From CAYNEL01 sp964396225 (lineage in GTDB: Bacteria > Patescibacteriota > Minisyncoccia > Moranbacterales > UBA1568), in assembly GCA_964396225.1 (NCBI GenBank), contig CAYNEL010000011.1:1-22498 (forward strand): DNA of 22,498 nucleotides, read 5' to 3'. Numbering within the stretch: the first letter of the stretch is position 1; each line of letters starts with the position of its first letter. The notes under the pieces are model-generated. The model had not been told where the DNA came from. It ran no database searches and saw only the letters and a program-made list of their open reading frames with translations. The position numbers were made by a program, and so were the translations under genes. Shown here piece by piece: positions 13,796-20,507 of this stretch.

Positions 13796-14443
13796 TTACC
13801 GCGAAGCGGGCCAGAGGCGTCGGAGGTCGTCCGGCACCGGAGCCTCGAAGGTTATTTTCTCCCCGGTCAGAGGATGTTTCAGGAGGAGCTTCCAGGCGTG
13901 GAGCGCCACGCGCTTGAACTTGAGTTTAAAATCGCGCCGGAAAGCGAAAACGCTTTCCCCTACCAGGGGGTGGCCGATCTCGGCGAAATGGACGCGGATC
14001 TGGTTGGTCCGGCCAGTGACCGGCGACACCTCAAGGGCTGTGAAATCGGCCGTCCGTCCGAGCGTTCGGTAGAGGGTCAACGCTTTCTCGGAACGCTTCT
14101 TGTTGCGGCTCCAGATGGGTTTGTCGATCTTGCCGCTTCGCCCCTTGACCTGGCCATGGGCCAGAGCGAAGTATTGCTTCCTCACCTGACGTTCCTTGAA
14201 AGCCTCCATCACCTTCTGCTGGACGGCCTTGCCCTTGGCATAGAGCACCAGGCCGGAGGTCTCGCGGTCGATGCGGTGGCAGGGGTAGGCGTTCACCTCC
14301 ACTCCGCGGGCATCGAGCACCCGGTTGATCCAGTCGGAGAGGGTGTTCCGTTCACCTCTGGGCGTGGGGATGGTGAGCATGCCGCTCGGCTTGTCGAGGA
14401 CGATGAGCGCCTCGTCTTCGTAGAGGATGACCGGCTCGGTCAT
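13796..14443 (-). CDS. RluA-family pseudouridine synthase (215 aa)
   Basis: This enzyme converts uridine to pseudouridine in rRNA or tRNA. The catalytic motif is H56-R-I-D59-R-E-T-S-G, with D59 as the nucleophile. The second family motif is present as RTNQIRVHF, where Asn replaces the usual His. There is no S4 RNA-binding domain in front, so it belongs with the short RluA-like enzymes; the target site cannot be told. The start codon overlaps the stop of the preceding gene as ATGA (14440-14443), indicating translational coupling with a secreted protein gene, an odd pairing. Confidence 0.92.
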   Translation of the reverse strand: MTEPVILYEDEALIVLDKPSGMLTIPTPRGERNTLSDWINRVLDARGVEVNAYPCHRIDRETSGLVLYAKGKAVQQKVMEAFKERQVRKQYFALAHGQVKGRSGKIDKPIWSRNKKRSEKALTLYRTLGRTADFTALEVSPVTGRTNQIRVHFAEIGHPLVGESVFAFRRDFKLKFKRVALHAWKLLLKHPLTGEKITFEAPVPDDLRRLWPASR

Positions 14444-14991
14444 AGGTACTTCCCGTATTTTTCAGGAGGATAGTAGCAGTGCGGATTGGGCACTTCGTCA
14501 GGATCGAGGCAGCACTCCATATCCATATGGCCCCTGGGGTTCTTCTTGCTCTTCCGGGGCTTGTCATTCTCGTCCTTGCAGATCCGCCGGCCGTCGTGCC
14601 AGCGTTCCGTCTCGGCCTTGGGATAGAGGGCTGCCGGCAGGGAGGGTCGGAAATGCGGCTGGGGTCTGGGGCGGGGCGGTTCGGGCAGGAGACGGTGGAT
14701 CACGATCGCCGAATGGATCCACTGTCCGTCACGGCAATCGACGGCCGAGGATTTCCGTTTGGCTTCCCGGAGACAACGGTCCCAGGCGTGTTCGGCAGGC
14801 AAGGGATGGCGGGCGGCTTGTCTCAGCGAAGCCTCTGGCAACGGCCTCACGAAGCGGCTGGGATCCGACAGTGGGAAGCCGAGCACGACGGAAAGTCTCG
14901 GCGAGAAGAGAGAGAACCAGACCGCGCCAGCGATCAGGCCGAAGGCGGTGATAAGGGAGGGGAAGGCGGGACGGTCGGGACGGGTCGGCAT
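14440..14991 (-). CDS. Secreted or membrane-anchored Cys-rich hypothetical protein (183 aa)
   Basis: The N-terminal helix (about 13-38, LITAFGLIAGAVWFSLF) is a signal anchor. The rest is soluble, with a Pro-rich middle (LLPEPPRPRPQPHFRP). The final 50 residues contain Cys residues (ICKDEND, ECCLDPDEVPNPHCYYP) and end EKYGKYL. Six Cys in an exported protein suggests disulfides or metal binding; no family is recognised. It is first in a three-gene operon. The promoter TGTATACT lies 58 nt upstream, and AGAGGAGGG is a ribosome-site candidate about 14 nt before the ATG, rather far. Confidence 0.78.
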   Translation of the reverse strand: MPTRPDRPAFPSLITAFGLIAGAVWFSLFSPRLSVVLGFPLSDPSRFVRPLPEASLRQAARHPLPAEHAWDRCLREAKRKSSAVDCRDGQWIHSAIVIHRLLPEPPRPRPQPHFRPSLPAALYPKAETERWHDGRRICKDENDKPRKSKKNPRGHMDMECCLDPDEVPNPHCYYPPEKYGKYL

Positions 14992-15048
14992 GTCGTTTCG
15001 GATGAGCCCTCCTCTGGCTTGTCCCTCCCTTTCGATTCAATCCTCTCC

Positions 15049-15054
15049 AGTATA
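15049..15054 (-). promoter_or_regulatory. -10 element (TATACT) of the 14991-13183 operon
   Basis: CTGTATACTGG lies about 58 nt before the ATG at 14991, just beyond the stop of the EamA gene. The -35 region is weak. Confidence 0.55.
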
Positions 15055-15077
15055 CAGGATGAGTCCAGGTTTGGCCC

Positions 15078-15542
15078 CTAACGGCCACCCAGGGTCTCGA
15101 GCAAGCGGCGCCACTGCTCCTGCGGCAGGGTCACCATGAGCGTCCCGATACCGATCAGGATCGCCCCGAAGAATTTGGCCCAGGTGAACTGCTCTCCCAG
15201 GAAAAGCACGGCCAAAACGACCAGGATGAGGAGGGAGAGGCGGTCGATAGCGTTGACGGCCGTGGCGTCGCCTCCCAGTTTGAGCGCCAGGAATCCCCAG
15301 AGCCACGACAGGCCGCCGAAAACGCCGGTGAGGACGATGAAGAACACGGCTTTGGGCGAAGCTTCGGCGAGACTCCCCCACCGTCCGAGCATAAGGGCGG
15401 ACAGTCCCATGAAAACAGCGATCGAGAAACCGCGGAGCGCGGTCGCCACGGTGGCGTCCACTCCGGCGATGCCGATCTTCGAAAGGACCCCGACGACGGC
15501 CGCTGAGACCGCGGCCAAAAAAGCATACGTGACCCAGGTCAT
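15078..15542 (-). CDS. Half-size EamA/DMT-superfamily transporter (154 aa)
   Basis: Five hydrophobic helices fill the protein, ending in a short charged tail (QEQWRRLLETLGGR). The pattern matches one EamA domain: 'LAAVSAAVVGVLSKIGIAGVDATVATALRG' (quoted for the Ala/Gly-rich helix 1-2 region), 'GFLALKLGGDATAVNAIDRLSLLILVVLAVLFLGE' and the final 'GAILIGIGTLMV'. Full DMT transporters have two such domains (about 300 aa), so this one must act as a dimer like small multidrug-resistance proteins. The substrate is unknown. It starts 15 nt after the cupin stop and is probably cotranscribed with it. Confidence 0.88.
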   Translation of the reverse strand: MTWVTYAFLAAVSAAVVGVLSKIGIAGVDATVATALRGFSIAVFMGLSALMLGRWGSLAEASPKAVFFIVLTGVFGGLSWLWGFLALKLGGDATAVNAIDRLSLLILVVLAVLFLGEQFTWAKFFGAILIGIGTLMVTLPQEQWRRLLETLGGR

Positions 15543-15557
15543 AGGGAAAAGGTGGCG

Positions 15558-15935
15558 TTATTCGCCGTGGTGCTCCTCACGGTCCGCGTCGGCCCTGGTC
15601 TCATGGTTGGTGCCGGCCGCGTGTTCGTTGGGCGCGTAGACGGTGAAAAGTTTGAGCGGTTCGTGCCCGTCGTTGATGAAATTGTGGCGCGCACCGGCCG
15701 GGACGAAGAAGAGGTCGCCCGCTTCCACGGTCTCAGTGTGGCCATCGAGCACCGCCCGGCCGGTCCCGGAGACGAAGACGAGCGTCTGGTCCACGTGGTG
15801 GACCTCCTCGCCGATCTCCTCGCCCGGATTGACCGACATGAGCATCACCTGCGAATGCTCGCCGGTCACCACCTCGCGGCGGAACCAGGCGTTATCGAGC
15901 GTCATCTGCTGGATGTTCTTGTGAAGCGTCTGCAT
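15558..15935 (-). CDS. Single-domain cupin protein (125 aa)
   Basis: This is a small beta-barrel of the cupin_2 type. Motif 1 is 'PGEEIGEEVHHVDQTLVFVSGTG'-like, with E44, H46/H47 and Q50 as likely metal ligands. Motif 2 is 'GDLFFVPAGARHNF' with H84. The downstream 'PLKLFTVYAPNEH' and a His/Glu/Asp-rich tail (ending REEHHGE) match a widespread family whose members I remember as unassigned metal-binding cupins. An extra His (H47) beside H46 is unusual. The reaction is unknown. It has its own promoter (TTGAGG-16-TAAAAT). Confidence 0.9.
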   Translation of the reverse strand: MQTLHKNIQQMTLDNAWFRREVVTGEHSQVMLMSVNPGEEIGEEVHHVDQTLVFVSGTGRAVLDGHTETVEAGDLFFVPAGARHNFINDGHEPLKLFTVYAPNEHAAGTNHETRADADREEHHGE

Positions 15936-15965
15936 AATATTGCGCGAAAGATTAGTGTCATCTTG

Positions 15966-15993
15966 ATTTTAGCACGCGACCGCGCCGCCTCAA
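15966..15993 (-). promoter_or_regulatory. Promoter of the cupin-EamA pair (TTGAGG-16-TAAAAT)
   Basis: The -35 TTGAGG at 15988-15993 overlaps the stop region of the preceding gene. The -10 TAAAAT is at 15966-15971 with a TGC extension. Confidence 0.65.
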
Positions 15994-16718
15994 TCCCTCA
16001 ACCCAAGATCGGCGAGAAAGGCGCGCTTGGCCTCGCCCGAGAGGACGCGGCCCTGACCCGGACGCACCCGCCCGAGCCGCACCCCCATGATGCGGGTGCG
16101 GAGGAGGCGCTCCACCGTCAGGTTGGCGGCGGCGCACATCCGGCGGAGCTGGTGGCGCTTGCCCTGCGTCAGAACGAAGCGGATCTCGTGCGGACCGACG
16201 GGTTCCACCGTCTTGGCCGTGAGCGTCTCGCCCTCGCTCTCGATGGGACGCGTGAGAATATCGATGACGGTCCGCGAGACGTATTCGCGCACCTTGACCC
16301 GGTATTCCTTCTCGTGGGCGTAGCGCGGATGGAGGAGTCGGTCGGTCACCCGCCCGTCGTTGGTGAGGATGATCAGGCCTTCGGACTCCTTGTCCAGCCG
16401 ACCAAGGGGAAAGGTGCCGGGAAACGGGTTGCCGGCGGCGATGTCGCGCTCCCCCGCTCCCGGCGAATGCGACACCACTCCGCGCGGCTTGTAGTACGCG
16501 ACGTAGAGGTATTCCGGACGCTTGGTCCGAAGCTCTTTCTTGAGCTTGACCTCGTCGCCGGCCTGGACCTGGTCCCCTAGTTTGGCCCGCTTGCCGTTAA
16601 GAAACACCTGGCCCTGTTGGATGAGGACATCGGCGGCACGCCGCGTAGCGACGCCCTGGAGGGCGAGGTAGCGGTTGATGCGGATGGGGAAGACGATGGA
16701 TGTGTGGTGCTCCTGCAT
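15990..16718 (-). CDS. RsuA/RluB/E/F-family pseudouridine synthase (242 aa)
   Basis: An S4 RNA-binding domain (about 12-58, IRINRYLALQGVATRRAAD) is followed by a pseudouridine synthase domain. The catalytic motif is GRLD109-KESEGLIILTNDG, preceded by YYKPRGVVSH and followed by HEKEYRV and 'QGKRHQLRRMCAAANL'. The form 'FPLGRLDKESEGLI' is most like RluF (23S rRNA U2604), but RluB/RluE/RsuA cannot be excluded. The ATG at 16718 is chosen because the S4 domain begins right after it and because the longer frame (to 16829) would run through a terminator. The -10 lies only 10 nt upstream, so the transcript leader would be about 3 nt. Confidence 0.92.
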   Translation of the reverse strand: MQEHHTSIVFPIRINRYLALQGVATRRAADVLIQQGQVFLNGKRAKLGDQVQAGDEVKLKKELRTKRPEYLYVAYYKPRGVVSHSPGAGERDIAAGNPFPGTFPLGRLDKESEGLIILTNDGRVTDRLLHPRYAHEKEYRVKVREYVSRTVIDILTRPIESEGETLTAKTVEPVGPHEIRFVLTQGKRHQLRRMCAAANLTVERLLRTRIMGVRLGRVRPGQGRVLSGEAKRAFLADLGLRD

Positions 16719-16727
16719 AGTCACGAA

Positions 16728-16756
16728 ACTATGACACGCGGTTACAGCGATGTCAA
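16728..16756 (-). promoter_or_regulatory. Promoter giving a near-leaderless mRNA (TTGACA-17-CATAGT)
   Basis: A perfect -35 TTGACA at 16751-16756, a 17-nt spacer, and an extended -10 (TGT-CATAGT) at 16728-16733. A start site 6-7 nt on falls at about 16721, next to the ATG at 16718. Confidence 0.7.
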
Positions 16757-16810
16757 TGTTCACGCGGGGCGACTGGAACGGTCGGATGACGCGGGCGGAT
16801 CGGAGCATAG

Positions 16811-16860
16811 GGTCAAAACAAAACGGCATCAGCAGACGGAGTCCCCGTCCGCCGATGCCG
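16811..16860 (-). terminator. Strong intrinsic terminator after the beta-helix gene
   Basis: A hairpin of about 16 bp (CGGCATCGGCGGACGG paired with CCGTCTGCTGATGCCG, a few G-U pairs) is followed on the minus strand by TTTTGTTTTG. It lies just past the stop at 16877. Confidence 0.9.
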
Positions 16861-16876
16861 ATGGGTATTTGGCAAT

Positions 16877-18379
16877 TCAGGCAAGGTTGAAGATCCAGCC
16901 CAAGAGACTGAAGGACCGGGACAGCTGGGCATGGACGGCCGCGCGTCCTCCGATCTCCTCGTCGAGCTCCTGGACAAAACGGGCGCGAGTCTCCTCGGCG
17001 CCCGGTTGGACGGGCTGTCCCAGCGAGAGGAGCCGCTCGCGAAGGGCGCGCTGGCGTCCGAGGGCGTCCTCGAAGCGTGCCAGGCTCCGGCGCTCGGCCC
17101 CGATGAGAAAAAGTTTCACGGCCGAGCGCCGGGAAAGCTGCCGCTCCGCTTCTTCGAGCTCGACGTGCGTCCGATCGTACTCGCGGGCGATTTTTTCAAG
17201 CTCGATCCAGAAATGCCGCTCGTCGGCGGCCCGCTTGGCGGTGAAGCCAAAAGGGAACGTGGTCGCCTCATCGAACGAGCGAGCGGCCTGGGTATCCGGA
17301 TTGACGTAAGCGAACCTGCAAGTGTTGGGGTTGACCTCAGGACGATTACCGGAAGCTTTGAAGAAATTATTCTGCAAGAGGAGCGAGTTCCTCCAATAAT
17401 TGGATGGCACCTGACCGCCCGAAGGCGTCTTGCACGAGACCGCGTATTCTCGGTGGTTGGAGGCAAAGTTGCCTTCGATGACAATCCGGCCGGGAGCGGG
17501 GCGGGTATCGAGGAACTGGGGAGCAAGATTATTGGCTCCGTTCTCACGGAGATAGTTGCCGCGGATGGCAAGTTCCGCATCGCCGATGATGAATTCGATG
17601 GCCGCTTCCTCATTCTCGAAAATGGCGTTGCGCGCGATCTCGCCCCTGATGCCGGGACGGAGGTCGAGCGCTTCCTCGGGATTGCCGTAGATGATGTTGT
17701 CGGCGACGAGGATCTGGTTGTCCTTCTCGACGTAGATGCCCTTGCCTTTGCCGTCGTGGATGGAGGAACGGAGGATAACGAGCCGGCCGCCGTCGGGCGA
17801 TTTCTTCACCGCGGTTTTGCCGTGATTCCTGATCTCGACCTGTTCGAGCATGACATCCGACCCCTGTTCCACTTCGACGGCCGAGATCCCGCCCGCATCG
17901 AGTGTGAGGTCGCGGAGCGTTGAAGCGCCTGTCATCCGTACGCTCCCCGAGAGGACGGTCCGGCCGCGGCCCGCGCCCGCAAGCGTCACCCCGTCGGTGA
18001 GGAGGACGTCACCCCGGTATTCGCCATTTGAGAGCTCGATGCGTATCGGCGTTGTTCCAATGGCCTGGGCGCGGGAAAAAGCCTCCTCCAAAGTGCGGAA
18101 AGGATGGGCGGCGCTGCCGTTGCCGGGCGCTTGGCGGCGCGCATCGACGTACAGGATATCGGCGGTCACCGGCGGCAGAACGTCCGTCTTCCCCCGGACC
18201 AGGCAGGCGGTCCAGACGACGCCTGCGCCCAAAAAAATACCGGCCAATCCGAGTACGGCCAGGCGCAGGCGAACGTCGGGGATGAGTTCCCCGAGTCTCC
18301 GCCACGCCGGACGGATAGCGCGTTTCAGATATCTACGGATCCTGCGATGGAATGGTGTGGATGCAACAGTGTCGGCCAT
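16877..18379 (-). CDS. Membrane-anchored right-handed beta-helix protein (500 aa)
   Basis: A basic cytoplasmic segment (1-38) is followed by a membrane helix (about 40-62). Then 'DILYVDARRQAPGNGSAAHPFRTLEEAFSRA' is the hallmark opening of DUF1565/pectin-lyase-like repeats. Repeats run to about residue 330 (GVTLAGAGRGRTVLSG, DNIIYGNPEEALDLR, NAIFENEEAAIEF, GNYLRENGANN), typical of NosD/CASH-type carbohydrate-binding helices. The last 120 residues are helical and charged, probably a coiled coil. It likely sits outside the membrane and binds or cuts a polysaccharide; no catalytic residues can be fixed. The ATG at 18379 is preferred over an upstream TTG (18403) because of its T at -1. Confidence 0.85.
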   Translation of the reverse strand: MADTVASTPFHRRIRRYLKRAIRPAWRRLGELIPDVRLRLAVLGLAGIFLGAGVVWTACLVRGKTDVLPPVTADILYVDARRQAPGNGSAAHPFRTLEEAFSRAQAIGTTPIRIELSNGEYRGDVLLTDGVTLAGAGRGRTVLSGSVRMTGASTLRDLTLDAGGISAVEVEQGSDVMLEQVEIRNHGKTAVKKSPDGGRLVILRSSIHDGKGKGIYVEKDNQILVADNIIYGNPEEALDLRPGIRGEIARNAIFENEEAAIEFIIGDAELAIRGNYLRENGANNLAPQFLDTRPAPGRIVIEGNFASNHREYAVSCKTPSGGQVPSNYWRNSLLLQNNFFKASGNRPEVNPNTCRFAYVNPDTQAARSFDEATTFPFGFTAKRAADERHFWIELEKIAREYDRTHVELEEAERQLSRRSAVKLFLIGAERRSLARFEDALGRQRALRERLLSLGQPVQPGAEETRARFVQELDEEIGGRAAVHAQLSRSFSLLGWIFNLA

Positions 18380-18463
18380 AAGCGAAACAGGGACATCGAA
18401 CAAACCTCTGCCGGTCGCCCACGGGCGGCCAGACCCCTTGATACAGAACGGATCAGCTTACCC

Positions 18464-19279
18464 TCATCTGAGATTTTCGTCCAGGAAGCGGAGCGTCTTC
18501 TCCCAGGCATCCTTGGTCGCCTCGGGGGCGTAGTTCTGGCCCGAAGGATTGGCGAAGGCGTGTCCGACATCGGGATAGATGTTTATGGAATGCGTCTTGC
18601 CGAGTGCTTTGAGGGCCTCCTCGAAAGCGTAGACTGACTCGACCGGCACCACCAGGTCCTTAGCTCCGAAGATCCCGAGTACCGGCCAGTCGATGCGCCT
18701 GAGGGCTTCCTGGTCCGTCACCAAGTTGCCGTAATAAATGACCGTGGCATCAAGCGGCACGCCGGAGAGTGCCAGCTCGAGCGACTTGCCGCCTCCGAAG
18801 CACCAGCCGAGCGAAGCCACCTTGGAGGCCCCCTGCCGCTTCAGGTATTCGACAGCCGCCTTCAGATTGGCATCGCTTTCCTCGCGGGTGAGGGAAGAAC
18901 GGTACTCCTGGGCCTCCACCGGCGTGGTGGCCACTTTACCGCCGTAGAGATCCACCGCGAGTACGCGATACCCCTGACCGGCCAGGAGCGCGGCCGACTG
19001 CTTGATGTAGTCGTTCAATCCCCACCACTCGTGGATCACCACCACGCCCGGATAGTCGCCTGGTTTCTCGGGTGCCGCGTAGAAACCGATGCCCTTCTCG
19101 AAATACTGGGCTTCCTCGGTCCTCACGGACAGGGGTTCCTGGACCGCCGACATGTTGTCGAGGTTTCCGCCCTCGGCCGGCCGATCGGTGGCCTGGCGGG
19201 CCTGGGTCAGGACGATGGCCAGGGCGGCCGCGAGAGCGACCCAAGGGAGAGGCTGCTTCAGGGCTTGCGCAAGCGTCAT
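18464..19279 (-). CDS. Exported dienelactone-hydrolase family protein (271 aa)
   Basis: An alpha/beta hydrolase of the DLH family with the Cys-Asp-His triad: C160 in GWCFGGG, D208 in GAKDLVVP and H240 in DVGHAF. E84 in 'VVIHEWWGLND' is the residue that activates the Cys in characterised enzymes. An N-terminal hydrophobic segment (about 11-26) exports or anchors it, unlike the cytoplasmic classic enzyme. The real substrate is unknown; DLH proteins act on lactones and other esters. The start at 19279 is fixed by the family's N-terminus; the longer frame to 19738 is dsbB read out of frame. It follows dsbB by 10 nt and is probably in its operon. Confidence 0.93.
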   Translation of the reverse strand: MTLAQALKQPLPWVALAAALAIVLTQARQATDRPAEGGNLDNMSAVQEPLSVRTEEAQYFEKGIGFYAAPEKPGDYPGVVVIHEWWGLNDYIKQSAALLAGQGYRVLAVDLYGGKVATTPVEAQEYRSSLTREESDANLKAAVEYLKRQGASKVASLGWCFGGGKSLELALSGVPLDATVIYYGNLVTDQEALRRIDWPVLGIFGAKDLVVPVESVYAFEEALKALGKTHSINIYPDVGHAFANPSGQNYAPEATKDAWEKTLRFLDENLR

Positions 19280-19289
19280 AAGTAAAAGG

Positions 19290-19796
19290 CTACTGATTGT
19301 CTTTCCATTGTATGGCAATTCCGCGCTGGCGCAACGCGCCACGCCAGACCTGAAATGCGACGGCGACGAACGCTCCGAACCAGAGAAATGACCATTCAGG
19401 AATGGACAATCCAATGAAGGTCCAGGTCTGGTCGAGACAATCGGCCGTCCCACCGAGAGCAGAGAGCATGCGTTCGAGAGAAGAGCCGAAGACGACCGCG
19501 CAGGCGGCCGCTTCCTCATGTGGGAGCGACAAAAGCCAGATCTGGCGTCCCGCCACGGCGAGGCCGGCTGCCGCAAAGAGCCCGGCCAGGACGGCGAAGC
19601 GCCGGATGGCGCGGGACGAGAGGTTCTCGGGCCAGGCGGCGGCGGCGCTGACCAGAAGGACGGCGAAATACGCGAACCGCTGCAGCATGCAGAGCGGGCA
19701 GGGCGTAAGACCGAACGCCTGCTCGAGGAAAAACCCAACCAGCAGCAATCCTGAAGCAGCAGCGGCCAGAGCGGTGAAGAACAGTCGGGAAGTCAT
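19290..19796 (-). CDS. dsbB: Disulfide bond formation protein DsbB
   Basis: DsbB is an inner-membrane protein that reoxidises DsbA and passes electrons to quinone. Four membrane helices are visible. The first Cys pair is C33/C36 in TPCPLC, next to R40 (quinone-site Arg in E. coli R48). The second pair is C99 and C120 in the second outside loop. The 168-residue length is normal. The ATG at 19796 is used because a TTG at 19850 lies in the terminator of the preceding gene. TTGTCT-17-TAAGGT forms a promoter about 20 nt upstream. No dsbA is in the window. Confidence 0.95.
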   Translation of the reverse strand: MTSRLFFTALAAAASGLLLVGFFLEQAFGLTPCPLCMLQRFAYFAVLLVSAAAAWPENLSSRAIRRFAVLAGLFAAAGLAVAGRQIWLLSLPHEEAAACAVVFGSSLERMLSALGGTADCLDQTWTFIGLSIPEWSFLWFGAFVAVAFQVWRGALRQRGIAIQWKDNQ

Positions 19797-19821
19797 AGGC
19801 GGAAGGAAAACGGCATACCCC

Positions 19822-19850
19822 ACCTTACCCCGCTCCTGTCCCGGAGACAA
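19822..19850 (-). promoter_or_regulatory. Promoter of dsbB (TTGTCT-17-TAAGGT)
   Basis: The -35 TTGTCT at 19845-19850 abuts the terminator of the cupredoxin gene; the -10 TAAGGT is at 19822-19827. Confidence 0.5.
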
Positions 19851-19877
19851 GCGAAAAGAGGGCCCTGTGGCCCTCTT
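19850..19877 (-). terminator. Intrinsic terminator after the cupredoxin gene
   Basis: A perfect 9-bp stem (AAGAGGGCC / GGCCCTCTT) with a 4-nt loop at 19856-19877 is followed by TTCGCTT on the minus strand. It lies 27 nt past the stop at 19905. Confidence 0.85.
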
Positions 19878-19904
19878 CCGGTTTCGAGACAGGATGTCCC
19901 AAAA

Positions 19905-20420
19905 CTACTCGACGATGAGCGTCCCCCACTGGCCCTTCGCCTTATGGCCGGGCTTGGAGCAGTAATAGGTGAAGCTCCCTGCCTGGTCCGCCACGAAGGC
20001 CACGCCCACTTCCTTGTTGAGCGGCAACTCCTGCTTGATGCCGAGCTCGTCCACAGTGAAGTCGTGCATCCCCTTGGTGTTGGTGATCTTGATACGCACC
20101 TTATCGCCCTTCTTGACGCGGATCTCCTTGAGCGAGAACCACACGCCCTTCTCGTCGTAATAGGCCGTCATGGTGAATTCCTTGGCGCCGTCAGCCGCCA
20201 TCACGCCAGTGGAGACCTCTTGGGGGCGCATGTCCGTCGTCTCGGTGGGAGCCGTCTCCATGGTCGTGTCCTCCATGGACTCATTGCCCGCTTCCATCGT
20301 CTCGTCGACCGTCTCCGGAGCCGTTTCCATGGCCGTGTCCGGCGCTTCCGGTTGCTGCATCATCTGATAGCCGAGCACGCCGAGGGCCACGACCACGATC
20401 GCCGCGATAATCTTTCCCAT
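19905..20420 (-). CDS. Membrane-anchored cupredoxin with Gln at the axial position (171 aa)
   Basis: An N-terminal membrane helix (4-21) anchors a cupredoxin domain (about 75-171) outside the cell through an acidic Glu/Thr/Met-rich linker in which METAP occurs twice. Type 1 copper ligands are H119 (KGMHDF), C154 and H159 (YYCSKPGH), with C-x4-H spacing as in azurin. The usual axial Met is replaced by Gln (Q164 in GQWG), as in stellacyanin, which would lower the redox potential. It probably carries electrons or buffers copper. It has a promoter inside a perfect inverted repeat and its own terminator, so it is a single-gene unit. Confidence 0.92.
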   Translation of the reverse strand: MGKIIAAIVVVALGVLGYQMMQQPEAPDTAMETAPETVDETMEAGNESMEDTTMETAPTETTDMRPQEVSTGVMAADGAKEFTMTAYYDEKGVWFSLKEIRVKKGDKVRIKITNTKGMHDFTVDELGIKQELPLNKEVGVAFVADQAGSFTYYCSKPGHKAKGQWGTLIVE

Positions 20421-20448
20421 AGGGTTTGGATTGAAAAAAATAATGAAA

Positions 20449-20474
20449 GAAGCATACCTATTCTAGTATGCTTC
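20449..20474 (-). promoter_or_regulatory. Perfect 9-bp inverted repeat around the cupredoxin -10
   Basis: GAAGCATAC and GTATGCTTC flank an 8-nt spacer that holds the -10 TAGAAT. On the minus strand it is followed by TTTCATTATTTTTTTC. It could be an operator, the terminator of the upstream helicase gene, or both at once. Confidence 0.7.
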
Positions 20475-20488
20475 CGTCGCTTTTCCAA
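20460..20488 (-). promoter_or_regulatory. Promoter of the cupredoxin gene (TTGGAA-17-TAGAAT)
   Basis: The -35 TTGGAA at 20483-20488, a 17-nt spacer, and the -10 TAGAAT at 20460-20465. Transcription would start within the right arm of the inverted repeat. Confidence 0.65.
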
Positions 20489-20507
20489 CTCCCCTCCCTA
20501 AGGCGCC

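Noticed and set aside
16719..16829. N-terminal extension of the RsuA/RluF-type enzyme
   Set aside because: It begins inside a strong terminator and covers the promoter; the S4 domain starts right after the ATG at 16718.
19280..19738. N-terminal extension of the dienelactone hydrolase frame
   Set aside because: The extra 153 codons are dsbB read in another frame; dsbB motifs are clear and the hydrolase has its own ATG at 19279.
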